From contig NW_023604295.1 of the NCBI RefSeq assembly GCF_014898055.3, positions 372,001-436,000 on the forward strand: 64,000 nucleotides of DNA, in the 5' to 3' direction. Position numbers and translations under genes: made by a program. This document shows positions 55,501 through 64,000 of the stretch, in pieces. Origin of the DNA: Talpa occidentalis (lineage: Eukaryota > Chordata > Mammalia > Eulipotyphla > Talpidae). Position 1 is the first letter of the stretch, and each line of letters starts with the position of its first letter. Below the pieces are notes generated by a model. It worked only from the letters and a program-made list of their open reading frames with translations. It ran no database searches and was not told the origin of the DNA.

Positions 55501-56147
55501 TTCTCTTGAGAGTCAGCAGCTGTATCCACATGTGGCCCCACATCCGGAGGGGGTGGCGTGAGCCCCCACCCCGCGCACCTGCCCCGTGCAGCTGGGGCCT
55601 CAGGCAGCCGCGGGCAGTGCTGGGCCAGGAGTGGCCAGGCCAGGCCAGGGCGGCTCCCCCAGGGACGCTGTCACACTTGGGGGGCTGGGGTGGGGCCTGA
55701 AGGGGCATTGCTGGCTGCCAGGCCCGGGGGCCCCTCCTTTTACCCCTGTGGAGCCCCCACCTGCAGTTCTTCATGTGTCTCTGATCCCTGGCCAGGCACA
55801 CGGCCCCTGCCCACACGAGGGCTCACTGATTCTCTCCACCACGTACCCCCTTCCGGCCACCCCCAAGGCAGCCCAAAGGGGCCGTGTCTGCCCATGGACA
55901 GCTCTGAGGCTCCCTGGTCACGAGGAAGCAGGGATGTACCCGGGCCCTAGAGGCCTGGCTTCCCCCTCCTTCTGTCCAGCCGCCCTCCTGGACTGACCCC
56001 ACTACTGAGCACCCGGCACCAGCAGAAAGAGGGCAGGACCTGTGGCTCAGGACGCCCCCTTGGGGCACCACACTGCCTGTCCTGTCCCCTGTCAGCTCTG
56101 AGGGTCGGGGCAGGACCTGGTCATCCAGGGTCTCGGAACCAGGAGGG
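55501..56147. other. GC-rich stretch, nothing assigned
   Basis: No repeat family, RNA gene or supported exon. Confidence 0.4.
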
Positions 56148-56415
56148 TGGTGAGGGCAGGCGGGGGCAGGTGAGGGCAGGCGGGGGCAGGTGAGGGCAGG
56201 CGGGGGCAGGTGAGGGCAGGCGGGGGCAGGTGGGGACAGGCGGGGGCAGGTGAGGGCAGGTGGGGACAGGCGGGGACAGGTGAGGGCAGGCGGGGGCAGG
56301 TGAGGGCAGGTGGGGACAGGCGGGGACAGGTGAGGGCAGGCGGGGGCAGGTGAGGGCAGGCGGGGGCAGGTGAGGGCAGGCGGGGGCAGGTGAGGGCAGG
56401 TGGGGACAGGCGGGG
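56148..56415. repeat. 20-bp minisatellite, about 13 units
   Basis: The unit TGAGGGCAGGCGGGGGCAGG and the variants TGGGGACAGGCGGGGACAGG and TGAGGGCAGG alternate in a mosaic of 10-bp half-units. This indicates repeated internal expansion. The G-rich strand has strong G-quadruplex potential. The minus strand stays open (a proline/cysteine/histidine pattern) and is not a protein. Confidence 0.95.
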
Positions 56416-56960
56416 GCTGTGTGGAACTTGGGGCTAAGCCCTTCCAATCCTGTCTTTCTGCAAACCCTACTTGGAATGTTCTGGGCTGTGAGCTCCCGCC
56501 GGTGTCACGTTTTCTTGTGTCCACTCAGCGTCATCACCCTCCCACCCTCTGCGACTGCGGCCCCGGTGACCACTGCCCTGGACTCCAGCCTCAAGGTGGG
56601 GCCCAGAGCCGCGCCGAGGCAGGGAGCCGCCTCCTGCAGAGCCCACATCCGCCCTGCAGCGGCAGCTTAGCCGGGGTGGGGCTGGGGTGTGGGCCAGGCC
56701 ATTCACCCCAACACAGGGTGGTCCTTCCTGCCCCTGAGCAGAGTCCTTCCTGAGGTGCAGGTGTGTCACCTGAGAGGAGCCCCTGCCCCGACCCGTTCCC
56801 GGGGCTGCCCCAGGGCTCTCCCCCTCCTCCCACCTCAGGGCACACCCCTGCGGCACAGGCCGAAGGCCAAGGTGTGCCTACCCCTAGCTGGTCGGCTCCT
56901 GCTCCTCCAAGGGGGCGGGGCATGCTTGGGCCCTCAGAGCCCACCTGTGCCAGGAGCCGC
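56416..56960. other. GC-rich stretch, nothing assigned
   Basis: No gene or repeat family is recognised. Confidence 0.4.
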
Positions 56961-56974
56961 CTGCCCCCTGGTGG
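56961..56974 (-). promoter_or_regulatory. Consensus CTCF-binding motif
   Basis: On the minus strand CCACCAGGGGGCAG matches the 14-base CTCF core CCASYAGRKGGCRS at every position. It lies in unique GC-rich DNA and not in a SINE. If occupied, it would act as an insulator or loop anchor. Occupancy and the extended flanking motif cannot be judged from the core alone. Confidence 0.6.
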
Positions 56975-59454
56975 CCGCGTCCTGGCAGATGCAGAAGCGC
57001 AGGCAGGGTCCCAGGTCCAGGCGGACAGCAGGGAGCCCCAACAGCCCTGGAGAGAGAGGCGGTGGGGGGGTCAGCAGCCTGGGAGGGGGGGCCGGGGGGC
57101 GCCCCCGCCCTGGGTCACTGGACGTTCCGTGAAATCCAGCACAGGCCGTGGCTGCGCTGCCGGGCGCCGTCCACTCAGGAGCTGCCCGCGGGCGGAGACG
57201 AGCCTAGCCTCGGCCAGGGCCTCTGGCGCCCGTGGAGGGCCACACTCGGGACAGGGAGGGCGCAGGGGCCGGAGGCCCCGCCGCCGGGCTGGCCATCGTG
57301 GGAATGCCCGCTCTCCGGGGCCGGCCGCTGAGCAGGGCCCAGCCCCGCCCACGGGACGTCCAGCCACACGGGCCGGATCCGAGCCGCCGCCGGCCTCTCA
57401 GCTCACCGCGCAGGGGGCGAATCTCCCGGCCTCGCGACTGTGGAGGCTTCGGCAGGCTCGGCCGGCTAGGGCGCCGGGCCCGGCCTCCCGCCTGAGGAGC
57501 CGCGCAGGCAGAGCGAGGAGGTAGGAGGCCGCTGGCGGGGCCGCAGGCCGCCGCACGAGGGCAGACGGAGGCGAGAGCTGGGGGGGCGGAAGGCCAGGAC
57601 TCGGCCAGGCCCGCGGGTGGGTCGGACGGCTCCTCAGGAGAGGCCGCCCAGCACCGCCCCGCGGCGGCCCCGGCCTCTGCGTCTCTCTCGTGCCGGCGCT
57701 GTGGCCCACCCGAGCGCGGCTGAGGGCAGTCGCCTCTGCACACCCGCTGCTGCCCTCGGACCGCTCCCAGCGCTGCTGCTTCCGCGATGGCAAGCTCAGG
57801 AGGCAGCGATGGCACGGCTACCCGGCCGCAGGCCTGGCGGAAGGAGGTGCCAGCACAAGCTCGTGCTGTCGGGGCAGACACTGGGCCGGCCCACTGGACA
57901 GGCGGACGCCGGAGGAGCTGAGGACACCACGTGAGGGCACGGCCGGACCGGGCTGTGGGCCCGCCCTGGAAAACCCCCGGCGGTTCTTGCAGTCAAACAT
58001 GCACCCCCAAGACCCCACAGCCCCCGTGACCCACAGCCGCCCACAGGCAGGGGCGATTCTGAGTTACAGTCACAAGACCCATGCGCGGGCGTCTGTAGCT
58101 TTACTGACAGTCAGCGAAACGGGCAATAAGGCAAGTGTCCACCAAGGGTGAGGGCCTGCGGGGGGGGGACCCACACAACGTGAACCCCTCAGAGAACAAG
58201 GAAGGACTCCCCACTGCAGAGCTCCTCACAGCCCCTTGCCCCTCCACCCGCCCCCAGGAAGCAGCTCAGGGGCCCAGGGGGGCACCATCAGGGTGGGTGG
58301 CAGAGGCCCTGGCTGCGTGCCCCGTCCCGTGACCTGCTGCATGTGACCCGCCTCGCGCCTGCTGGTGGGAGCAGGTGAAAGTCCGCAGGGCGAGGCCGGG
58401 CAGGGCCCGGGCCAGGGAGAGGGCGCAGGAGGCTGCCTGGAGGGTGCAGCGCCCAGGGCCGGCCTCTGGCCCCCGGCCACGCAGGTGCCCAGAGCCCGAG
58501 GCTCCCGCGCCTGAGGGAAGGCCTCTGTGGGCACTTGTGTGTAGACAGTTTCCTGGGCTCCCCAGGATGCAGCGTAAGTCCCCACGCACAGCTGACCCCT
58601 CAGGGGAAAGGCCCCAGGAGTGGGCACAGAGTCCTCCTGAGGGGGACAAGAGCTGCCCAGCCACCCGCTGCCAGGGAGACCCAGCGGCCCCGCCATCAGC
58701 CCCAGGCTCCCTCCACCCTGGGGGAGGCTTCCTGCCCCCCTGGGCCTGCTGGAGAGACCCCAGGCCCCGGCGTGGACACTGGCCCTGCCCACCAGGAGGC
58801 GCCCACCAGACTTGGCCCCTGGGCCATCCATGCCTCCCGAGGGGCCACCAGTGCTTGGCCCGCCTGAGACCGGTTGGCCGCCGAGTCCTCCACCCGGGGG
58901 CGGAAGGAGGCCATGCAGGAGAGCGGGTCCATGCCCGCCCGCGAGGGGCATCCAGCCGGGTGAGGGGGGCCTCGGGAAGGCTGGAGTGGCCACACGCTCC
59001 GTCACAGGCAGCCGTGGGGGCAGGTCCTGGGCACGCGGGGTCCTGGGTGCGTGGGGGTGGGGCCGGGTGCGGGCACGCGCTGTTTTTCTGGTTTTATTAA
59101 CAGTAAAGAAACAGCAGCTCAGCGGCTGGGCCCGAAGGGGGAGGACAGATGGGCGCGTGGACGTGCCCGACGCCGGGTCGGAGCCCATAGCTGGGCGGCC
59201 AGCAGCCTCGGCCTCTAAACCCGAGACGGCTTCTCCAGGGCTGGCCTGACGTGGGGGTCCTCTGGCCTCCGGACGAGGCGCACACGCAGGGTGGGGTTGA
59301 GGCGGGGGTGCGGACCCTGGGAGCGGCCGGGCCAGCGGGGTGGCCGGCTGACGGCGCTGGTGCCCGCAAGGCCGAGCCCCAGAGCTGCAGGACCGTCCGA
59401 CTTAAGAAACTCGGCAGATGAGCTTGAAGTTCGTCTCTAAGACCGAATGAGACA
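56975..59454. other. GC-rich stretch with CpG-dense part 57090-57680
   Basis: CpG-dense sequence at 57090-57680 may be a weak CpG island. GCGAGGAGGTAGGAGG at 57513-57528 resembles a plus-strand splice donor. No TATA or CCAAT box accompanies it. A near-CTCF word CCACCAGGAGGCGC lies at 58791-58804. Frames on both strands are compositional. Confidence 0.4.
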
Positions 59455-59725
59455 GGCCTCCCCGGGGCGGGAGGGTTGAGCACTGCCCTGCGGAGCTGGC
59501 CGCAGCCTCTGCAGCGCGAGCTCAGATCCCGGCCAGGGAGTGACCCCAGGGCGCAGCAGACCCCTCCTGTCTCCCCGCTCGCCCCTCAGCAGCGGGTTTC
59601 AGTGGATCCACCTGTTCCGCTCCCCACTCTGTCTCTGGGGAGTCCTCTCACCCCCCCATGCCTCTGGCCTGCACCCCCATTCCTGTATGCATCAATCAAT
59701 CAATCAATCAATCTTTTTTTTTAAA
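59455..59725 (+). mobile_element. tRNA-derived SINE, older copy, plus orientation
   Basis: It starts AGGCCTCCCCGGGGCGGG and keeps the body landmarks CCCCTCAGCAGCGGGTTTC and CCACTCTGTCTCTGGGGAGT. The tail is (ATCA)n instead of (AAAT)n before the final T/A run. The B box is damaged (GCTCAGATCCC). It is joined tail to tail to the next SINE. Confidence 0.85.
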
Positions 59726-59908
59726 AAGATACATACAAGCCCTGGGCACAGTCAGAGGCGCGGGAGGGCGAGAGAACCCACCAGAGCCAGAGCGGGGAGC
59801 AGAGCAGGCAGAAGGACCGAAGGACACTGCTGAGGGGAGCAGCGGGCGGCAGGAGGGGTCTGCGCGCCATGCGGGACCCTCACCGGTGGCCGGGGAGCAG
59901 CCGGGGAT
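59726..59908 (-). mobile_element. 5'-truncated SINE, reverse orientation, tail to tail
   Basis: Its tail starts within the T/A-rich end of the previous SINE. The body is close to the consensus, including CCAGAGCCAGAGCGGGGAGC, and ends at CAGCCGGGGATCG, so the tRNA-like head is missing. It carries the extra GGTGGCCGGGGAGCAGC block of the 41684-41963 subfamily. The A-rich tail of the older element was the likely integration target. Confidence 0.88.
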
Positions 59909-61529
59909 CGCGCCTTAAGCGTGCTGGGCCAGCCCTGAGGCGTGTCCACCCAAGCCTGGAGTGGGGCGCCCCCCGCCCAGCCGGCCCTGCCCTCTGCGCA
60001 CACACCAAGGGCCCCGCAGGCCTCCGCACTGGCAGCTGCCCTCGCTGCCCTCCGCTGCTGCCCACCTGCGGGCTCCCCCGTGCGTCTGTCCCCCCCCCAC
60101 CGTCCTGGGCCCTCTGGGGGCGCTCAGGTGCGGAGAACACAAGGGCAGAGGAACTTTTGCTGTGGCCGGGGGTGGGGAGGGTGGGGCAAGGTGCGGGGGA
60201 ACCCTGCCTGAGACCGTGTTCCTCTGAGTCTCCCCAACATCCAGGAGCCAGCCCAGGCCACGCAGGCGCCAAGGAGCCCTCTGGAGGCCCAGGGGCGGCC
60301 GGGGCCCGGACAGGGGCGCACTCCGGCAGGACCCCCGTGCTGGCCTGCTGGGGTCTGAGCAGGGGCGGGCTGGCGGGAGGGGCTGGGCAGGCACCGCCGT
60401 CCTCACACGGCCCCGCTGGGCGGCCCAACGAGATCAAACCACCCTCCTGGAGGGAGCCGGCTCCCGGGCTGGCCTGGCCAGCTGGGCCTCTGCGCCTGCG
60501 CGCCTAAGGGAGGCTGCGGCACCTTCCCTCCCAGCGGGGGGCATTGGGGGGTCCCAGCCCAGCCAGTGCCCTCAGCTGCCAAGGGGCCGCGTCCCCCTGC
60601 CCAGCCGGGGCACCCCAGCCTCGCCTACAGGCGGCTCCGTGGGCAGGGAGCTTCGTGCAGCACCCTCACCAGTGCCGGCCTCGCGCGGCTGGACACGCCC
60701 AGTCCATGGGGAGGGGAGGCTGTGGGAGCGGGTGGTGGCGTCGCAGGAACGCGGTGGTGCCCGCGGCCCTGTGCTGCCCCTTCCCGGCCGGGCCGCTGGG
60801 CTGGCTGCCAGGTCCCCACGCGCCCCGCTCGCCCCGTGGCTCCGCCGTGTGTGCTCCTCCCCAGGGCTCTCGGCCCTCCCGAGCGGGCAGTCCCGGCGAG
60901 TGACCCCACTGCCCCCGCCTGGCCTCCAGGCCTCTCCAGGGGAAGGGCTGCAGGCCAGTGTGCCCGCCCGCCCCCCAGGGCTGCCCTGCAGGCGCCTGGC
61001 CGGCCTGCCCCTGCCGGGGTGGGCAGCCTGCCCCCCTTGGGCCCAGCAGCTTCCTCCTCGGCCCGGGCCGGCGCCCCAGGCCCCAGGGCGGCCGGGGTGT
61101 GGGGGCAGCTCTGCGGTGGGCCCCACGACGGGGGGCCTGCTGGCCGGCCGGACGCCCAGGGAGACCGCGCCGGGCCAGGGAGCGTCCGCGGGGGGGCCCT
61201 CGCCGGCTCGGCGACCAAGGTCCGGGGCGGGCGCCGGCGGAGGGCGCCCCCGGGAGGCGCCGGACCTCAAGCCCGCGCTGCTGCCCGCCCGCAGGGGTCA
61301 GGGGCGGGCACTGGCCCCGCGGTCAGGGCGGGCGGGCGGGGCGGGGCGGGGCGGGGGGCGCGCTCGCCCCGCGGTCAGGAGGCGCCGGGGCTCCCGGGGT
61401 CCAGGAGGGTCCAGGAGCGGCCCGCGCCCAGCCTAGGGCCAGGTATCCCAGGGGCTCGCGGGGGTGGGAGGCTGCGGGAGGCCCAGGGGGGCTCCGGGAG
61501 GGCGGGCTCGGCGGGGCGGGGGTCAGTGC
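59909..61529. other. GC-rich stretch, no supported gene
   Basis: CpG density increases after about 61070. Long frames on both strands are compositional. No exon is supported. Confidence 0.4.
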
Positions 61530-61530
61530 G

Positions 61531-61553
61531 GGGGGGGGGGGGGGGGGGGGGGG
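61531..61553 (+). repeat. Poly-G homopolymer
   Basis: An uninterrupted run of about 23 G. Its length is likely unreliable and it has strong quadruplex potential. Confidence 0.92.
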
Positions 61554-61604
61554 GCTCCGGGCGAGGGCGGTCAGGGGGACGGCGGGAGGAGGTGGTCCGG
61601 GGAG

Positions 61605-62145
61605 GGGGGCTGTCTCGGAGGGGGCGGGGCCGTGGGGGGCGCGGGGGGCTGTCTCGGAGGGGGCGGGGCCGTGGGGGCGCAGGGGGCTGTCTCGGAGGGG
61701 GCGGGGCCGTGGGGGGCGCGGGGGGCTGTCTCGGAGGGGGCGGGGCCGTGGGGGTCGCAGGGGGCTGTCTCGGAGGGGGCGGGGCCGTGGGGGGCGCAGG
61801 GGGCTGTCTCGGAGGGGGCGGGGCCGTGGGGGGCGCAGGGGGCTGTCTCGGAGGGGGCGGGGCCGTGGGGGGCGCAGGGGGCTGTCTCGGAGGGGGCGGG
61901 GCCGTGGGGGGCGCGGGGGGCTGTCTCGGAGAGGGCGGGGCCGTGGGGGGGGCGCGGGGGGCTGTCTCGGAGAGGGCGGGGCCGTGGGGGGCGCAGTGGG
62001 GGCTGTCTCGGAGGGGGCGGGGCCGTGGGGGGGCGCAGTGGGGGGCTGTCTCGGAGGGGGCGGGGCCGTGGGGGGGCGCAGTGGGGGGGCTGTCTCGGAG
62101 GGGGCGGGGCCGTGGGGGGCGCAGTGGGGGGCTGTCTCTGGAGAC
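61605..62145. repeat. 38-44-bp GC-box minisatellite, 14 copies
   Basis: CTGTCTCGGAG begins units at 61610, 61649, 61687, 61726, 61764, 61804, 61843, 61882, 61921, 61962, 62003, 62046, 62090 and 62131 (the last as CTGTCTCTGG). Early units are 38-41 bp and later ones 41-44 bp because of added G residues and a GCAGT variant. Every unit carries GGGGGCGGGGCC, a perfect GC box, and several G runs. Both strands stay open for hundreds of codons because most units are 39 bp (13 codons), and the repetitive glycine-rich peptide is an artefact. The array directly precedes a promoter-like CpG island. Confidence 0.95.
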
Positions 62146-62149
62146 GGTC

Positions 62150-63200
62150 CCGGGGCGCCACGAGGGGCGGCCGGGTCTGGGGGCGCGCGGCCCGGGGTGG
62201 GGGGGCCGGAGGGAGGCGCCCGTGGGGCTTCGGGGGACGCCCCGCGCCGCGTCCCCAGGGCCCGCACCCCGGATCCGGGCGCGCTCTGCGCCCCGGCGGG
62301 CCCGCCCCCTTCCGGCCGCGGGGCTTTGTGGGCGCCGTAGTCCGCCGGGCCGCGTGCGCGGGTCCCGGGTTCGCGCGGAGCCGCGCCGGGCCGGGCCGGG
62401 TCGAGACCGCGCGGGCCCGCGAGGCGCGCGCGCCGGGCACGGAGGCGCCGGGGTGCCGGGCGCGGCCGCGAGCAGGTGTGGGGTTCGCGGGGTGCAGGGG
62501 CGCGGGCGCGGGAGGTGGCGGGGCGCGGGGGCCGGGGTGCGCGGTCGCTGCGCGCGCGTGGGGTCCCGGCTGCGTGCGGGGTGCGGGCCGGCGCCCTCGG
62601 GGCGAGCGCGGGGGGCGCGCCCGGGCTGTGGCACGTGTGGGGCGCCGAGCAGGTGAATGCCGGGGGGCTGCTGGGGCTGCTGGGCGGGCGCGGGGGGCGC
62701 GCGTGCCGGGTGACCCGGGCGGTCCCGGGCAGCCCCGATACACGACGGGCCCGGGCGCGGGCCGGGCCCCCGCGCGCGGGGACGGGAACCCCCAGGGGCG
62801 CGCGGGGCGGAGCAGGAAAGGGGCGGGGCGGGGCGAGGAGAGGAGACACGGCCCCCCGCGCCCCCCGCGCCCCCCGCGCCCCGGCGGCACCTGAGAGCGG
62901 CCCAGCCCGGGCCAGAAGCCCCAGACCCGCCGCGGCTCCCACCGGCCCGGCTGCTGGCGCCCCCGCGGCCCGGCACCTTCCCCGCGGGGCGGGGCGGGGC
63001 TGGCGTCCCCAGGCCTCCCCGGCTTTGGCCTGGAGGGGGTGGCGCCCCGAGGCCGGCGGGGAGCTGGCCCAGGGCATCCGCTCCCCGACAGCCTCCGCCC
63101 GCGTGGGGACTTCCCCAGCCCCCCGCGGCCCCGCGCGCCCCAGTGCGGCTCAGCCCGCCCCCAGGAGGACTCCCCGGCCTGCCGGGCCGGTTGGGGCCCT
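62150..63200. promoter_or_regulatory. CpG island with promoter-like motifs
   Basis: Very CpG-dense. CCCCTTCCGGCCGCGG at 62306-62321 contains an ETS core (CTTCCGG). On the minus strand ACTACGGCGCCCACAAAG (62326-62343) partly resembles the ZNF143-type ACTACAATTCCC motif often found with ETS sites in TATA-less promoters. Two plus-strand donor-like sites with the same upstream CGAGCAG are CAG|GTGTGG (GT at 62476) and CAG|GTGAAT (GT at 62653). I infer a possible plus-strand first exon, but the coding frame and second exon are not recognised within the remaining 1 kb. Confidence 0.45.
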
Positions 63201-64000
63201 GATCGCCCCTGGGGCCTCGGGGCAGGGCGGGGGTGGGGCGGGCGCGGCACGTGGGCTGGGGGGGGGGCGGACCCACGTCCGGCGGCGCCTGCCCTGCATT
63301 GTTGCCCTGCGGGCGACCTGCCTGGCCCTGCCTGGGGGACCGTCCCTCGACCTGTCCTGGCCGGAGCCCTGGCGGGCCCTGAGGTTGCCCAGGCCCACAC
63401 CTGCATTCCTGGGCTTCCTCCCCTTGCCCACGGAGCGCCTGGTCCCGGGATGGGGGCGCTGGGAAGTCGGGGTGTCTGGAAGCCCCAAGGCCGGGAGGGG
63501 AGAGAGGCTTGGGGCCGGGGCTGCTGCCCTGCAGAGACCAGTCTGCAGAGAGGGGCCGGCGAGTTCCGGATGTGGGCCCGGCCCACCCCTCACGGGGCTG
63601 GGGTGCTCCCCACGGCACCCCCTTGGGCGGCTGTGACCTGTGCAGCGGCTGTGCTGGTGCTGCAGCGGCCTGGCCCGGGCAGGGGTGGCCAGTGCCCGCC
63701 TGGTCCTGCGTTGTGGGTGTGGGTCTGCAGTGGGGTGCTGGGAGCCCCTCCGTATTCTCCGGGGAGACAGCTGCCCCGTTTCCTGCTGCCGGCCTGTGTG
63801 ACCCCGGCCCCTGGGGGCGGGCGCGGGAGCAGAGCTGCTTTCCAGGGGGCTTTGCTGTGCAGGTGCCCCCGCCTGTGATGGGCCCCTCCCTGGAGCGGGA
63901 GAGGACGGGAGAGCGGGCAGCTGACCCCTGCCGGGACCGGCCCCGTGTCGGCCGCTCCCTGCCCCGGGGTCCCCCAGCGGGAGGGCGGTGCGTGGCCCAG
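63201..64000. other. GC-rich end of window, nothing assigned
   Basis: CpG density falls from about 63300. Frames are open on both strands. I see no repeat family or exon that I would defend. If 62150-63200 is a plus-strand promoter, this would be its first intron. Confidence 0.35.

Noticed and set aside
60566..62656. 696-codon plus-strand frame (and minus-strand frames of up to 747 codons) across the GC-box minisatellite
   Set aside because: Openness follows from the 39-bp period and high G+C. The repeated glycine-rich peptide and its minus-strand mirror cannot both be real, and no domain is present.

Overview
This is nuclear DNA of a placental mammal. The evidence is the set of dispersed repeats: heavily decayed LINE-1 pieces, one LINE-2 piece, about ten copies of a young tRNA-derived SINE with (AAAT)n tails and clear target-site duplications, and two solo retroviral LTRs. 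The SINE has a tRNA-Glu-like head with A and B boxes. I do not recognise it as Alu, B1/B2, ERE, CHR/Bov-tA, PRE or AfroSINE, so I do not name the species. A laurasiatherian lineage is only a guess.

I find no protein-coding gene that I can support. Most of the window is extremely G+C- and CpG-rich, which removes stop codons by chance and leaves long open frames on both strands. These frames have proline/arginine/glycine/alanine-biased, low-complexity translations without recognisable domains. I treat them as composition artefacts. The structure resembles a GC-rich, minisatellite-rich, possibly subtelomeric mammalian segment lying between genes or inside large introns.

Layout. 1-13936: GC-rich, with one SINE (7353-7629), a CA-rich tract, copy A of an inverted duplicated element (about 8982-9172), an L1 tail and a 44-bp minisatellite (12472-12690). 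13937-14530: solo LTR A, plus orientation, flanked by 4-bp AGAG repeats. 14531-24150: GC-rich, with a 21-bp repeat, two very GC-drifted L1 3' ends (16820-17410, 19600-19816) and a 54-bp CA-rich minisatellite (18972-19598). 24160-29000: AT-richer, mostly L1 fragments in both orientations with nested SINEs, plus an unassigned LTR-like promoter block (26990-27960) with duplicated CCAAT/TATA modules. 29000-33640: mixed, with an L1 scrap and a CpG-rich patch. 33640-40040: L1-dominated, with solo LTR B (34908-35498, minus, 4-bp GAAT repeats) and nested SINEs. 40270-41130: CpG island with a CTATAAATAG element. 41670-44310: SINE, L1, an old dispersed repeat and L2. 46140-47700: the strongest CpG island, with CCAAT boxes and a tandem splice donor on the minus strand, probably the 5' end of a minus-strand transcript. 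47700-59450: GC-rich, with GT/CA repeats, copy B of the inverted element (54404-54594), an AT-rich homeodomain-motif island, a 20-bp minisatellite and a consensus CTCF motif. 59455-59908: two SINEs tail to tail. 61605-62145: a 14-copy 38-44-bp GC-box minisatellite directly before a promoter-like CpG island (62150-63200).

What can be read of function is regulatory and structural: three CpG-island promoters of differing quality, an insulator-type motif, a few conserved-looking non-coding patches, and a record of retrotransposition and minisatellite growth.
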